Below, one piece after another: positions 52,536-63,841 of a DNA stretch of 64,000 nt. The translations under genes were made by a program, and so were the position numbers. The stretch comes from Paraburkholderia acidipaludis NBRC 101816 (GTDB taxonomy: Bacteria; Pseudomonadota; Gammaproteobacteria; Burkholderiales; Burkholderiaceae): assembly GCF_000684975.1 (NCBI RefSeq), contig NZ_BAXZ01000026.1:1-64000 (forward strand), written 5' to 3'. Position 1 is the first letter of the stretch. Every line of letters starts with the position of its first letter. The notes below the pieces were generated by a model. The model was not told the origin of the DNA, made no database searches, and saw nothing but the letters and a program-made list of their open reading frames with translations.

Positions 52536-53987
52536 ATGAATTACGTATCTACGCGCGGCGCGGGCGCCGGCGAGCATCACTCGTTTTCGGACATCCTGCT
52601 GGGCGGCCTCGCGCGCGACGGCGGCCTGTATCTGCCTGCGCAGTATCCGCAGGTCACGGCGGATGAGCTCGCGCGCTGGCGCGGTCTCTCCTACGCGGAT
52701 CTCGCGTTCGAGATCCTCTCGAAGTTCTGCGACGACATCCCCGCCGAGGACCTGCGCGACATCACGCGCCGTACCTACACGGCCGCGACGTATTGCAACG
52801 TGCGTCACGGCGAGGACGCAAACCGGATCACGCCGCTCACGCCGCTCGGCGAGGAAAACGGCGCGCAGCTTTCGCTGCTCGAACTCTCGAACGGCCCGAC
52901 GCTCGCGTTCAAGGACATGGCGATGCAGCTGCTCGGCAACCTGTTCGAGTACGCGCTCGCGAAGGCCGGCCAGCAGCTGAACATTCTCGGCGCGACTTCG
53001 GGCGACACCGGCAGCGCCGCCGAATACGCGATGCGCGGCAAGAAGGGCGTGCGCGTGTTCATGCTCTCGCCGCACAAGAAAATGAGCGCGTTCCAGACGG
53101 CGCAGATGTTCAGCCTGCAGGACCCGAACATCTTCAACCTCGCGGTGGAAGGCGTGTTCGACGACTGCCAGGACATCGTCAAGGCCGTCTCGAACGATCA
53201 CGCATTCAAGGCGCAGCAGAAGATCGGCACGGTCAACTCGATCAACTGGGCGCGCGTGGTGGCGCAGGTCGTCTATTACTTCGCGGGCTATTTCGCGGCC
53301 ACGAAGAACAACGACGAGCGTGTTGCGTTCACGGTGCCTTCGGGCAATTTCGGCAACGTCTGCGCGGGCCACATCGCGCGCATGATGGGCCTGCCCATCG
53401 AAAAGCTCGTCGTGGCGACCAACGAGAACGACGTGCTCGACGAATTCTTCCGCACCGGCATCTACCGCGTGCGCGGCGCGGCCGAAACGTGGCATACGAG
53501 CAGCCCGAGCATGGATATCTCGAAGGCTTCGAATTTCGAGCGCTTCGTCTATGACCTGCTCGGCCGCGATCCGGCGCGCGTCACGCAACTGTTCCGCGAC
53601 GTGGAGGAGAAGGGCGGCTTCGATCTGGCAGCGAGCGGCGATTTCGTGCGCGTGCAGCAGTTCGGCTTCGTTTCGGGCCGTAGCAGCCACGCGGACCGCA
53701 TCGCGACGATCCGCGACGTCTTTGCGCGCTACAACACGATGATCGACACCCATACCGCGGACGGCGTGAAGGTAGCGCGCGAGCATCTGCAGCCCGGCGT
53801 GCCGATGGTCGTGCTGGAAACGGCGCAGCCGATCAAGTTCGGCGAGACGATTCGCGAGGCGCTCGACCGCGAGGCCGAACGTCCGGCCGCGTTCGAAGGG
53901 CTCGAGTCGCTGCCGCAGCGTTTCGAAGTGGTGCCCGCCGACGCCCGGCGCGTGAAGGACTACATCGCCGCCCACACGGCGGACTGA
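52536..53987 (+). CDS. thrC: Threonine synthase
   Basis: A 483-residue PLP enzyme: MNYVSTRGAGAGEHHSFSDI, the PLP lysine in LAFKDMAMQLLGNL, phosphate-binding GATSGDTGSAAEYAMRGK and VPSGNFGNVCAGHIARMMGL. It converts O-phosphohomoserine to threonine. Homoserine kinase (thrB) is not in this operon. Starts 10 bp after hom, so both are co-transcribed. Confidence 0.96.
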   Translation: MNYVSTRGAGAGEHHSFSDILLGGLARDGGLYLPAQYPQVTADELARWRGLSYADLAFEILSKFCDDIPAEDLRDITRRTYTAATYCNVRHGEDANRITPLTPLGEENGAQLSLLELSNGPTLAFKDMAMQLLGNLFEYALAKAGQQLNILGATSGDTGSAAEYAMRGKKGVRVFMLSPHKKMSAFQTAQMFSLQDPNIFNLAVEGVFDDCQDIVKAVSNDHAFKAQQKIGTVNSINWARVVAQVVYYFAGYFAATKNNDERVAFTVPSGNFGNVCAGHIARMMGLPIEKLVVATNENDVLDEFFRTGIYRVRGAAETWHTSSPSMDISKASNFERFVYDLLGRDPARVTQLFRDVEEKGGFDLAASGDFVRVQQFGFVSGRSSHADRIATIRDVFARYNTMIDTHTADGVKVAREHLQPGVPMVVLETAQPIKFGETIREALDREAERPAAFEGLESLPQRFEVVPADARRVKDYIAAHTAD

Positions 53988-54032
53988 TCCGGGCCGCTGT
54001 CCTGCGGTTGGCCCGAATCCGCGGCATACGAA

Positions 54033-54055
54033 GGACGCGGCGCAACGCCGCGTCC
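54033..54055. repeat. Perfect inverted repeat between thrC and moeA
   Basis: GGACGCGGCG and CGCCGCGTCC form a 10-bp stem with a 3-nt loop, 45 bp after the thrC stop. There is no T-run. A TACAAT -10-like hexamer follows at 54063. Confidence 0.6.
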
Positions 54056-54087
54056 GCACCGCTACAATAACGGCAGACCAACCGTTG

Positions 54088-54108
54088 AAGGCGGCCTGCG
54101 GCCGCCTT
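54088..54108. repeat. Perfect inverted repeat just before moeA
   Basis: AAGGCGGCC tgc GGCCGCCTT, a 9-bp stem ending 12 bp before the moeA ATG, covering the ribosome-binding region. It could hinder initiation. Confidence 0.6.
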
Positions 54109-54120
54109 CCAGCCGCTCCG

Positions 54121-55398
54121 ATGTCCACTTCCTTCACTTCCGCACCGGCGCCGCGCGCCCCGATGCTTTCCACCGCCGACGCTCTGGCAACGCTGCTCGG
54201 CGCGGCCCAGTCGATTGCCGGCACCGCTAACGCAACCGAAACACTGCCGACGCTCGACGCGCTGAACCGCGTGCTGGCGGCCGACGTCGTTTCGCCGCTC
54301 GACGTGCCGCCGATGCACACGAGCGCAATGGACGGCTACGCGGTGCGCGTGGCCGATCTCGTGCAGGGCAACCGCCGCATGCCGGTGTCGCAGCGCATTC
54401 CGGCGGGCCACGCGCCGCAGCCGCTGGCGGCGGGCACGGCCGCGCGCATCTTCACGGGGGCGACCGTGCCGCCCGGCGCGGACGCGGTGGTCATGCAGGA
54501 GCAGACGGAAGTCGCGGAAGGCGAGGCGACCTTTCTGCACACGCCCAAGGCCGGCGAATGGATCACGGCGCAGGGCGCGGATATCCGCAAGGGCTCGGTC
54601 ATCTTGCCCGCGGGCACGCGGCTTACGCCGCAGGCGCTCGGCCTCGCGGCATCGGTGGGCTGCGCGACGCTCGCCGTCGTGCGCCGCGTCAAGGTCGCGG
54701 TGTTCTTCACGGGCGACGAACTGACGATGCCCGGCGAGCCGCTGCGTCCCGGCGCGATCTACAACTCGAATCGCTACACGCTCAACGGGCTGCTGCGCAA
54801 CCTCGGCTGCGAGGTAACGGACTACGGCATCGTGCCGGACCGGCTGGACGCCACGCGTGCGACCCTGCGCGAGGCGGCCGCCGGTCACGACCTGATCCTG
54901 ACCTGCGGCGGCGTATCGGTGGGCGAGGAGGATCACGTCAAGCCGGCCGTGGAAGCCGAAGGGCGGCTCTCGATGTGGCAGATCGCCATGAAGCCGGGCA
55001 AGCCGCTCGCGTTCGGTGCGGTGCGGCGCGGCGAGACGGCGGATGTGTCGGAAGACGAGGCGTTCTTCATCGGCCTGCCCGGCAATCCGGTATCGAGCTT
55101 CGTGACCTTCCTGCTGTTCGTGCGGCCGTTCCTGCTGCGTCTTGCGGGCGCGGCGCAGGTGAGTCCGCGCGCGCTGTCGCTGCGCGCCGATTTCACCCAG
55201 GCGAAGGCCGACCGCCGCAACGAATTCCTGCGCGCTCGCGTGAACGGGGCGGGCGGGCTGGAGCTGTTTCCGAACCAGAGTTCGGCGGTGTTGACGTCCA
55301 CGGTCTGGGGCGACGGTCTGATCGACAACCCGCCCAATCACGCGATCAGCGCGGGCGAGACGGTGCGCTTCATTCCTTTCACTGAATTGCTGTATTGA
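54121..55398 (+). CDS. moeA: Molybdopterin molybdotransferase MoeA
   Basis: A 425-residue enzyme that inserts molybdate into adenylylated molybdopterin. PPMHTSAMDGYAVR, GTAARIFTGATVPPGADAVV, VAVFFTGDELTMPGE (domain III), TCGGVSVGEEDHVK and GLPGNPVSSFVTFL are standard MoeA motifs. The ATG at 54121 lies in the usual place; the leader contains a hairpin. It is followed by moaD and moaE, forming a small molybdenum cofactor operon. Confidence 0.95.
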   Translation: MSTSFTSAPAPRAPMLSTADALATLLGAAQSIAGTANATETLPTLDALNRVLAADVVSPLDVPPMHTSAMDGYAVRVADLVQGNRRMPVSQRIPAGHAPQPLAAGTAARIFTGATVPPGADAVVMQEQTEVAEGEATFLHTPKAGEWITAQGADIRKGSVILPAGTRLTPQALGLAASVGCATLAVVRRVKVAVFFTGDELTMPGEPLRPGAIYNSNRYTLNGLLRNLGCEVTDYGIVPDRLDATRATLREAAAGHDLILTCGGVSVGEEDHVKPAVEAEGRLSMWQIAMKPGKPLAFGAVRRGETADVSEDEAFFIGLPGNPVSSFVTFLLFVRPFLLRLAGAAQVSPRALSLRADFTQAKADRRNEFLRARVNGAGGLELFPNQSSAVLTSTVWGDGLIDNPPNHAISAGETVRFIPFTELLY

Positions 55399-55413
55399 GT
55401 TGAGCCGGACTTC

Positions 55414-55671
55414 ATGAAGATCGAGTTGAGATTTTTTGCGAGCGTGCGCGAGGCACTGGGCGTGGCGCAGGAATCGGCGACGGTGCCCGACGGCATCGCG
55501 ACGGTCGGCGACGTGCGCGGCTGGCTGCGCGCGCGCGGGGGCGTCTGGGCCGAGACGCTGGCGGAAGGCCGCGCGCTGCGCATGGCCTGCAATCACGTCA
55601 TGACCGAGCCGGGCACGCGCATCACCGAAGGCTGCGAGGTGGCGTTCTTTCCGCCCGTGACGGGCGGCTGA
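55414..55671 (+). CDS. moaD: Molybdopterin synthase small subunit MoaD
   Basis: An 85-residue ubiquitin-fold sulfur carrier: MKIELRFFASVREALGVAQE at the start and the essential C-terminal Gly-Gly (FFPPVTGG), which is thiocarboxylated to donate sulfur. It forms a complex with MoaE, encoded 21 bp downstream. Confidence 0.94.
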   Translation: MKIELRFFASVREALGVAQESATVPDGIATVGDVRGWLRARGGVWAETLAEGRALRMACNHVMTEPGTRITEGCEVAFFPPVTGG

Positions 55672-55692
55672 GGCGCGAGGAGGAGAGCGGCC

Positions 55693-56175
55693 ATGCCGGT
55701 GCGCGTGCAAACCGAAGATTTCGACCTGACGACGGAGGTCGCGCAACTGCGCGCGCGCAATCCGGCGATTGGCGCCGTAGCGTGCTTCGTCGGCACCGTG
55801 CGCGATCTGAACGACGGCAGCACCGTCGCGACGATGGAACTGGAGCACTACCCCGGCATGACCGAGAAAGCGCTCGAAAATATCGTGGCCGAGGCGCAGC
55901 GGCGCTGGCCCGGTATCGAGGTGCTGATCGTGCATCGGGTGGGCAAGCTCGCGCCGCTCGACCAGATCGTGCTGGTGGCGACGACCTCGATGCATCGCGG
56001 TGACGCGTTCGCGTCGTGCGAGTTCGTGATGGACTACCTCAAGACCGAGGCGCCGTTCTGGAAGAAGGAAGAGACCGGGCAGGGCGCCCGTTGGGTGGAT
56101 GCCCGCGTGAGCGACGATGTGGCCCTCGCGCGCTGGGGCGTGGCTTCGGGGAACGGGGCGGGGACGAAGCAGTAG
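55693..56175 (+). CDS. moaE: Molybdopterin synthase catalytic subunit MoaE
   Basis: A 160-residue subunit: GAVACFVGTVRDLNDG, MELEHYPGMTEKALENIVAE, VLIVHRVGKLAPLDQIVLVA and the conserved lysine-rich FWKKEETGQGARWVDA that completes the active site. It converts cyclic pyranopterin monophosphate to molybdopterin. Last gene of moeA-moaD-moaE. Confidence 0.95.
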   Translation: MPVRVQTEDFDLTTEVAQLRARNPAIGAVACFVGTVRDLNDGSTVATMELEHYPGMTEKALENIVAEAQRRWPGIEVLIVHRVGKLAPLDQIVLVATTSMHRGDAFASCEFVMDYLKTEAPFWKKEETGQGARWVDARVSDDVALARWGVASGNGAGTKQ

Positions 56176-56300
56176 GGCGTGGCCTCGATGCTCGAAGTGC
56201 AGAAGCGATATCTTTGACTGCCCCCCCCCAGAAACGCAACTAACAGCCATCCGATGCCACCGGGCACCGACGCGCGGAGAATCCGCGCGAGCGCTTCGAA

Positions 56301-56846
56301 TCAATCCATCGCCTGGCCGACGATTTTCGCCGGAAACGGCTCGCCAGCAGGACGGGCCGGCAAGTCGTGATCATCCCCAACACCTGCCGGACGGCGTCGC
56401 GGCGCGACGCGCTCGAGCAGCGCCTGTTGCTCGGCCGGAATCGTGTAATCCCAGCCGAAGCGGCTCAATTGCAGGCTCTGCGCGATCCGCAGCGCCGGTT
56501 CCATGAATTGCACGGCGGCGGCGGGCCGATAGCGCGATTCGACGGTATCCAGGAACAGATAGAGCCAGCGGCTGAAATGCTGGGGCTCGATGCCCGGCAG
56601 CGGTTGATGCACCTGCTGCACGTTGCCGCGATAGCTTTTGGTGGAGAGGACGAGACTCGTCCAGAAGCGGCACATTTTCGGCAGATGATCGTCCCAGCGC
56701 CCCGCGAGCACGTTGTCGAACACCGGACCGAGCAGTGTGTCGTCTCGCACGCGCTCGTAGAACGCGTAGACGAGTTCGCGAATGTTGTCTTCGGTCGGTT
56801 CGGCGTGCCGCGTGTCGGCGGCGCAGGCTGGGGCGTAGGCGGTCAT
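56301..56846 (-). CDS. Group III truncated hemoglobin
   Basis: A 181-residue protein with the truncated globin III pattern: IRELVYAFYERVRDDTLLGP, FDNVLAGRWDDHLPKMCRFW, and the proximal histidine region EPQHFSRWLYLFLDT. A Pro/Arg-rich C-terminal extension of about 45 residues is atypical. Group III globins are linked to nitric oxide or oxygen chemistry. It is divergent from an NsrR-like regulator 135 bp away, supporting a role in nitric oxide defence. Such proteins are sometimes misannotated as preprotein translocase subunits. Confidence 0.87.
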   Translation of the reverse strand: MTAYAPACAADTRHAEPTEDNIRELVYAFYERVRDDTLLGPVFDNVLAGRWDDHLPKMCRFWTSLVLSTKSYRGNVQQVHQPLPGIEPQHFSRWLYLFLDTVESRYRPAAAVQFMEPALRIAQSLQLSRFGWDYTIPAEQQALLERVAPRRRPAGVGDDHDLPARPAGEPFPAKIVGQAMD

Positions 56847-56914
56847 CTTGCTGCAGGCGGATCGGGGAGTCGGGTTCGGCTCGAACCCACCTTGGGATGA
56901 TACCCAACCGCGCT

Positions 56915-56942
56915 AAAATGTGCACTGTGTCTGCATGTTATT
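56915..56942. promoter_or_regulatory. Candidate NsrR operator between globin and regulator genes
   Basis: AAAATGTGCA and TGCATGTTATT form an imperfect dyad with 7 bp between arms. Its AT-rich AAxATG-type arms resemble NsrR half-sites. It overlaps a -10-like TAAAAT and lies about 40 bp before the regulator ATG. Confidence 0.4.
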
Positions 56943-56980
56943 GTGCAGACTTCGACGTTATCTCGCGCGCCGCCAGAATC

Positions 56981-57484
56981 ATGAAATTGACCGACTACAC
57001 CGACTACTCGCTGCGGGTGATGCTCTACCTCGCGCTGCGCCGCGACGGTCTGACGACCATCCAGGAGATTTCGGACGCCTACGGCATTTCGAAAAACCAT
57101 CTGATGAAAGTCGTCCAGCGTCTCGGCGAACTCGGCTGGGTGGACACGATCCGCGGGCGGAACGGCGGCCTGCGGCTGGCGGCCGATTCGCTCGCGCTTT
57201 CGGTTGGCGAGGTGGTGCGGCAGACCGAGAGCGACTTTGCGCTGGTCGGCTGTTTTCCCGACGAGCATGGCGAGCGCCGCGCCTGCGCGATCGAGCCCCA
57301 TTGCCGCCTCAAGCACGCCCTGGCGGCCGCGCGCGACGCGTTTCTCGCCGAACTCGATCGTCATACGATAGGCGAACTCGCAAGGCCCAGGGCGGAGCTG
57401 GCGGGCCTGCTTGGCCTTGCGCCGGTTGTCTTCGTGCCGCCCGCGAAAAAAGCGGCAGCGCGTTCGCCGTCGCGCGGACATTGA
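56981..57484 (+). CDS. nsrR: Rrf2-family nitric-oxide-sensing repressor, NsrR-like
   Basis: A 167-residue Rrf2 protein: MKLTDYTDYSLRVMLYLALR is the NsrR signature start; winged helix at about 25-65 (ISKNHLMKVVQRLGELGWV). Three cysteines for an iron-sulfur cluster are at 91, 102 and 108 (VGCFPDEHGERRACAIEPHC); the first spacing (ten residues) is longer than in E. coli NsrR. In NsrR, nitric oxide attacks the cluster and relieves repression. It is divergent from the truncated globin. Confidence 0.88.
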   Translation: MKLTDYTDYSLRVMLYLALRRDGLTTIQEISDAYGISKNHLMKVVQRLGELGWVDTIRGRNGGLRLAADSLALSVGEVVRQTESDFALVGCFPDEHGERRACAIEPHCRLKHALAAARDAFLAELDRHTIGELARPRAELAGLLGLAPVVFVPPAKKAAARSPSRGH

Positions 57485-57588
57485 CTCGACTTCTCTGCTG
57501 GCCAGAATGGCAATCGGTCGCATGGGTCTTGCGCCGGGCTTCTGCGCACATCCGAGCCGCCGGATCGGAAAATTTGACATAACCCCTG

Positions 57589-57615
57589 TTGAAACTGGCG
57601 CAATCTCCCTCAAAT
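57589..57615 (+). promoter_or_regulatory. Heat-shock (sigma-32) promoter candidate of clpB
   Basis: TTGAAA (57589-57594), 12 bp, then CCCTCAAAT (57607-57615) resembles the sigma-32 consensus TTGAAA-N(11-16)-CCCCATNT. It lies 36 bp before the clpB start codon. Confidence 0.58.
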
Positions 57616-57650
57616 TTGGTGACAGTTAAAAATCTGGAGGTCTCGTTCCA

Positions 57651-60248
<2,598 letters not shown>

Positions 60249-60267
60249 GCGGCGGCTTTATGAGCAC

Positions 60268-60300
60268 AAAGGGCAACGGAGTGATCCGTTGCCCTTTTTT
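60268..60300. terminator. Bidirectional terminator between clpB and the YidB-like gene
   Basis: AAAGGGCAACGGA gtga TCCGTTGCCCTTT, a perfect 13-bp stem followed by TTT, 19 bp after the clpB stop. The symmetric A/T ends let it serve the convergent gene as well. Confidence 0.9.
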
Positions 60301-60339
60301 CATGGGCGAGGGAAATTTCCCGCGCCAGCCCAGCGACGC

Positions 60340-60774
60340 TTACGCCTGCTTGTTTCCGCCGAACAACGAAGCAAGGCTGCCGAGCGTGCCGAGCACGCTC
60401 TCGCCGTTGATCTGGCCGCCGCTCGGGACTTCGCCGTTGGGCGTGCCGGCGTTCACGACGTGCGGCAACACCTGGGCGAGCAGGCCGCTCACCTGGTCGG
60501 GCTGCAGGCCGACCTTCTGCGCGAGGCCCGCAACGGCATCCGAGCCCAGGACGTTCTGCAACTGGTCGCCGGAAATCGCCTGATTTTCGCCGTTGCCGAC
60601 CCAGGACTGCACCACGTCGCCCAAGCCCCCTTGCTGGAACTTCTCGATCAGCCCGTTCAGGCCACCGGGCTGGTTGTTGACGAATTCCATCGCCGTGGCG
60701 ATGAGTTGCTGTTGGCCGCCGCCTTCTTGCGACGATCCGCCGAGCAGGGAACCGAGGGTGTCTAGCAGGCTCAT
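60340..60774 (-). CDS. DUF937 (YidB-like) protein
   Basis: A 144-residue protein: MSLLDTLGSLLGGSSQEGGG, then LIATAMEFVNNQPGGLNGLI, GGLGDVVQSWVGNGENQAIS and DQVSGLLAQVLPHVVNAGTP. This is the YidB branch of DUF937, rich in Gly/Gln/Asn. Function unknown. The start at 60774 is the family start; a longer frame to 60885 is not supported. Confidence 0.87.
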   Translation of the reverse strand: MSLLDTLGSLLGGSSQEGGGQQQLIATAMEFVNNQPGGLNGLIEKFQQGGLGDVVQSWVGNGENQAISGDQLQNVLGSDAVAGLAQKVGLQPDQVSGLLAQVLPHVVNAGTPNGEVPSGGQINGESVLGTLGSLASLFGGNKQA

Positions 60775-60917
60775 GTCGATCTCTCTGGTAGTTGGCCGCC
60801 ACGGAGCGTGTGCGGCCGGAAAAACGGGCGGCGCGTCAGCGGGATGCCGGTTCGCGCGCCGTGTTGCACGGTCTGTTGTCGTCATGCGCGGCGCTGTGCT
60901 GCACCGCGCGCCGGGAA

Positions 60918-61505
60918 TCAGGCGCCGGAAGCCGCCGCGGCCGAAGCGGCCTTGGCTTTCTTCGACTTCTTGCTCTTCTTCGCCGTGGTGTTCGAGGCAC
61001 CTGCCGGCGCGGAAGCCGCCGAGCCGGCTTCCGCAGCGCTGGCGGCCTCGGCTGCCTTGTCCTTCTTGCTCTTGTGCTTCGACCTGGTCGCCGTCGCTGC
61101 CGATGCCGCGTTGGCGGCCGGAGCCGCTGCCGTTGCAGGGCTGGAAGCTGCTGCAGTGGTCGCAGCGGCCGGAGTCGCGGCTGCCGTCTTGCTGCTCTTC
61201 GACGCTGCAGTCTTGCCGTTGCCCGCCGGCGGCGCCGACGAGCCGTTGATCGTCAGCCCCGCAGCTTCAAGGTTCTGCACCGACTTCGGGCCGATGCCCT
61301 TGACGCGGCTCACGAGATCGTCGGCGTCCTTGAACGGGCCGTTTTTCGTCCGCTCGTCGATGATCGCCTTCGCGTGGGCCGGGCCAATGCCCTTGACGGT
61401 TTCCAGCGCCGTTTCGTCGGCGGTGTTCACTTCGACGGCGGCGGCCATCAGCGTGGAAAGGGACAATCCGAGCGCAACGAACAGCATCAGCAGCTTTTTC
61501 AGCAT
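60918..61505 (-). CDS. ComEA-like helix-hairpin-helix protein with a histone-like C-terminal tail
   Basis: A 195-residue protein. Residues 1-23 form a signal peptide (MLKKLLMLFVALGLSLSTLM, cleavage after AAA). Residues 24-83 hold two helix-hairpin-helix motifs (VEVNTADETALETVKGIGPA, DDLVSRVKGIGPKSVQNLE), as in the competence DNA-binding protein ComEA. The remaining ~110 residues are Ala/Lys/Ser/Thr with KKSKKSKKAK, resembling bacterial H1-like tails. Export and DNA binding suggest periplasmic DNA capture during transformation. The tail is unusual for ComEA, which is normally about 100 residues in proteobacteria. Confidence 0.85.
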   Translation of the reverse strand: MLKKLLMLFVALGLSLSTLMAAAVEVNTADETALETVKGIGPAHAKAIIDERTKNGPFKDADDLVSRVKGIGPKSVQNLEAAGLTINGSSAPPAGNGKTAASKSSKTAAATPAAATTAAASSPATAAAPAANAASAATATRSKHKSKKDKAAEAASAAEAGSAASAPAGASNTTAKKSKKSKKAKAASAAAASGA

Positions 61506-61753
61506 GGCAATCACTCCATTGAGGGCAAATCCAGTTAGCCGGGAACGGACGACGCATCCAGTAGTCGTTAGTGCTGCGCTACAAGAATAGGCCAGTTGGT
61601 GTATCCGTGAACGGGAAGCGCTCGATTTATACCGATCGAATTGTGGCAAGTAAATCGCGTCGCACAATCTTTAATACTTCTGTGCGCTGGCAACGCGGCC
61701 AGTGGAGGCGGGCGCAACGAAAACACCTGGCTCCCGGGTCTCGCCAGGCCGGC

Positions 61754-63712
61754 TCAGACCCGGTGCGGGGCGACGATCCCGAGCTTCGCGATGCGCCGGT
61801 ATAGCGTCGCGCGCGAGATGCCCAGTGCCAGCGCGGCGGCGTTGGGCCGCCAGTGGTGGGCACGCAGCGCGGCGACGATGCGCTCGCGCTCGCGGGCGAC
61901 GGCATCGTCGCCGGTCTCGTTCTCCGGCCCGAGGGCGGCGCCCGGCAATCGTGCGGCCAGATCGCCGGGCAGATGGCGCGCCTCGACGCGCACCGTGTCG
62001 CAGACGGCGCAGGCGTAGCGCAGGGCATTGCGCAATTGCCGCAGATTGCCGGGCCAGGCGCAGGACGCCAGCCGCGCGGCGAGGGCGCCGTCGAGCACGA
62101 GCGGGCGGCCGGCGGCCTGGGCTTCCTCGGCGAAGACCGTTTCGATCAGCGTGCCGATATCGCGCCGCTCGCGCAGCGGCGGCAGCGTGAGCACGGCGCC
62201 GCAGAGCCGGTAGTAGAGATCCTCGCGAAAATCGCCTTCGGCCGCCATGTGCGCGAGATCGCGATGGGTCGCGCAGATCACTTCGAGGTCGACGCGCACC
62301 GGCGCCTCGCTGCCGAGCGGCACGAGCTCGCCTTCGGCCAGCACGCGCAGCAGGCGCGTCTGCAAGGCGAGCGGCATGTCGCCGATTTCGTCGAGGAAGA
62401 GCGTGCCGCCGTCGGCCATGGCGATTTTGCCGCGCGCGCCGTGGCGCCGCGCGCCCGTGAAGGCGCCCGGCGCATAGCCGAAGAGTTCGCTCTCGATCAG
62501 CGACTCCGGCAGCGCGCCGCAATTCACGGCGACGAAGGGACGGTTGCGGCGCGGGCCCGCGTCGTGGATCGCGCGCGCGAACACTTCCTTGCCCGCACCG
62601 GTCTCGCCGAGCAGCAGGATCGGCAGGCGCTTGCCCGCAATGCGCTGGGCGATGCGGGCGTTTGCGGCGACGCGCGCGTCCGCGCTGCGCAGAAAAGGCC
62701 CGAGCGCGCTGCAGTCGAAGCGTGCGTCGGCGCGCTCTTGGCGCAGCGGCACGGCGCCGTGCATGACGGCGGCGGCAGGTGCCGCAGTTCGCCCCAGCGG
62801 CGCGCGGATGCGCGCATGGAGCGTCATGCCCGTCGCGCGCAGCCGCAGCGTGGCGATGGCCTCGATGCGGCCGAGATCGCGCAGCTGGACGTGAGACGAA
62901 TCGAAGATTTCGTCGATGTGGCGCGGTCCGTCGAGTCCCGCGATGCATTCGCGCGCACGCCGGTTCGCGGCGACGACGTTGCCGTTCTCGTCGAAGGCGA
63001 TCAGCACTTCGGGCTGGGCCTCGACGTAATTGCGGCTCTGATGCCCGAAGAGGATCCAGCACGAGGACGTGCGGTGAAGAAAGTAGCCGTCTTCGATGAG
63101 CGTCGCGCTCTGGCGCACCAGCTGATTGACGATGCGCTGGCTGTCGCGATTGTCGGGCGACTGCACGGCGGAGGCGTCGAGCACGCCGATCAGCTCGCCG
63201 CCCGGCGCGAAGATCGGCGCGGCGCTGCAGGTGAGCGTGGTGAAGGCGGCGCGGAAGTGGTCGGTCTTGTGGACCGTGATGGGCGCGAGGTCGGTCAGCA
63301 CGCTCGCGATCCCGCAGGTGCCTTCCTCGCTTTCGGACCAGCACGAGCCGATATAGAGCCCCGCGTGCTTGAAGTCGTTGCGCCGCTCGCGGTCGATGCG
63401 GTAGTCGATGGTGACGCCGTGCGCATCGGTGAGCATGACGCAGTAATCGGCGTCGCGAATCGTCTCGTGCAGGCGCGAGAGGCACTGGCCCGAGGCGCGC
63501 AGGAAAGCCTCCTCGCGCTCGCGGATCTCGCGCAGCTCCCCGGCGCTCAGCACGCGCGGACCGATCACCGATCCGGGGTCGAGCTGGTAGCGCTCGAACG
63601 AGCGCTGCCACGACGAGACGAGCCGCGGCGAATCGGCCGGTGCGGGGAGGCGGCCTTCGACGGCGCCGCGCACGCGCTCGGCGTGCCGGCTGGACGCAAC
63701 GGCGTAGGGCAT
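61754..63712 (-). CDS. Sigma-54-dependent activator of the AcoR type
   Basis: A 652-residue activator. Residues 60-205 are a GAF sensor (YIGSCWSESEEGTCGIASVL), 230-300 PAS-like, 350-590 AAA+ with Walker A GETGAGK (369-375) and the sigma-54-contacting GAFTGA (416-421), and 605-650 a Fis-type helix-turn-helix (NAAALALGISRATLYRRIAK). It resembles AcoR, which controls acetoin or alcohol/aldehyde catabolism, but the ligand is unknown. The start MPYAVASSRH at 63712 is used. A large palindrome lies 106 bp upstream in the divergent region, probably its binding site for a target gene beyond the window. Confidence 0.92.
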   Translation of the reverse strand: MPYAVASSRHAERVRGAVEGRLPAPADSPRLVSSWQRSFERYQLDPGSVIGPRVLSAGELREIREREEAFLRASGQCLSRLHETIRDADYCVMLTDAHGVTIDYRIDRERRNDFKHAGLYIGSCWSESEEGTCGIASVLTDLAPITVHKTDHFRAAFTTLTCSAAPIFAPGGELIGVLDASAVQSPDNRDSQRIVNQLVRQSATLIEDGYFLHRTSSCWILFGHQSRNYVEAQPEVLIAFDENGNVVAANRRARECIAGLDGPRHIDEIFDSSHVQLRDLGRIEAIATLRLRATGMTLHARIRAPLGRTAAPAAAVMHGAVPLRQERADARFDCSALGPFLRSADARVAANARIAQRIAGKRLPILLLGETGAGKEVFARAIHDAGPRRNRPFVAVNCGALPESLIESELFGYAPGAFTGARRHGARGKIAMADGGTLFLDEIGDMPLALQTRLLRVLAEGELVPLGSEAPVRVDLEVICATHRDLAHMAAEGDFREDLYYRLCGAVLTLPPLRERRDIGTLIETVFAEEAQAAGRPLVLDGALAARLASCAWPGNLRQLRNALRYACAVCDTVRVEARHLPGDLAARLPGAALGPENETGDDAVARERERIVAALRAHHWRPNAAALALGISRATLYRRIAKLGIVAPHRV

Positions 63713-63813
63713 GGGCGGATCCTGGCTCTGGCGTCGGGCATGGCGAAGCATGCCTCGCGGATTTTCTTGTAGCACATCTGCGCCGCGCAATCACACCGCA
63801 TTGCAGCATGCGA

Positions 63814-63841
63814 GACGCCTGAGACGGTTGTCTCAGGGCGT
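63814..63841 (+). promoter_or_regulatory. Candidate upstream activating sequence for the sigma-54 activator
   Basis: CCTGAGAC ggtt GTCTCAGG (63818-63837) is a perfect 8-bp dyad; with one extra G the symmetry extends to GACG/CGTC on each side. Further GAGACG-type half-sites recur near 63811 and 63963. Placement beside an AcoR-type gene suits an enhancer site. Confidence 0.6.

Noticed and set aside
56221..56229. A run of nine C between moaE and the globin gene as a phase-variation tract
   Set aside because: It is intergenic between convergent 3' ends, so slippage would not switch a reading frame.
53833..56304. An 823-codon open frame on the minus strand opposite thrC, moeA, moaD and moaE
   Set aside because: It is rich in Arg, His and Ala with no domains and lies opposite well-supported genes; long antisense frames are expected in GC-rich DNA.
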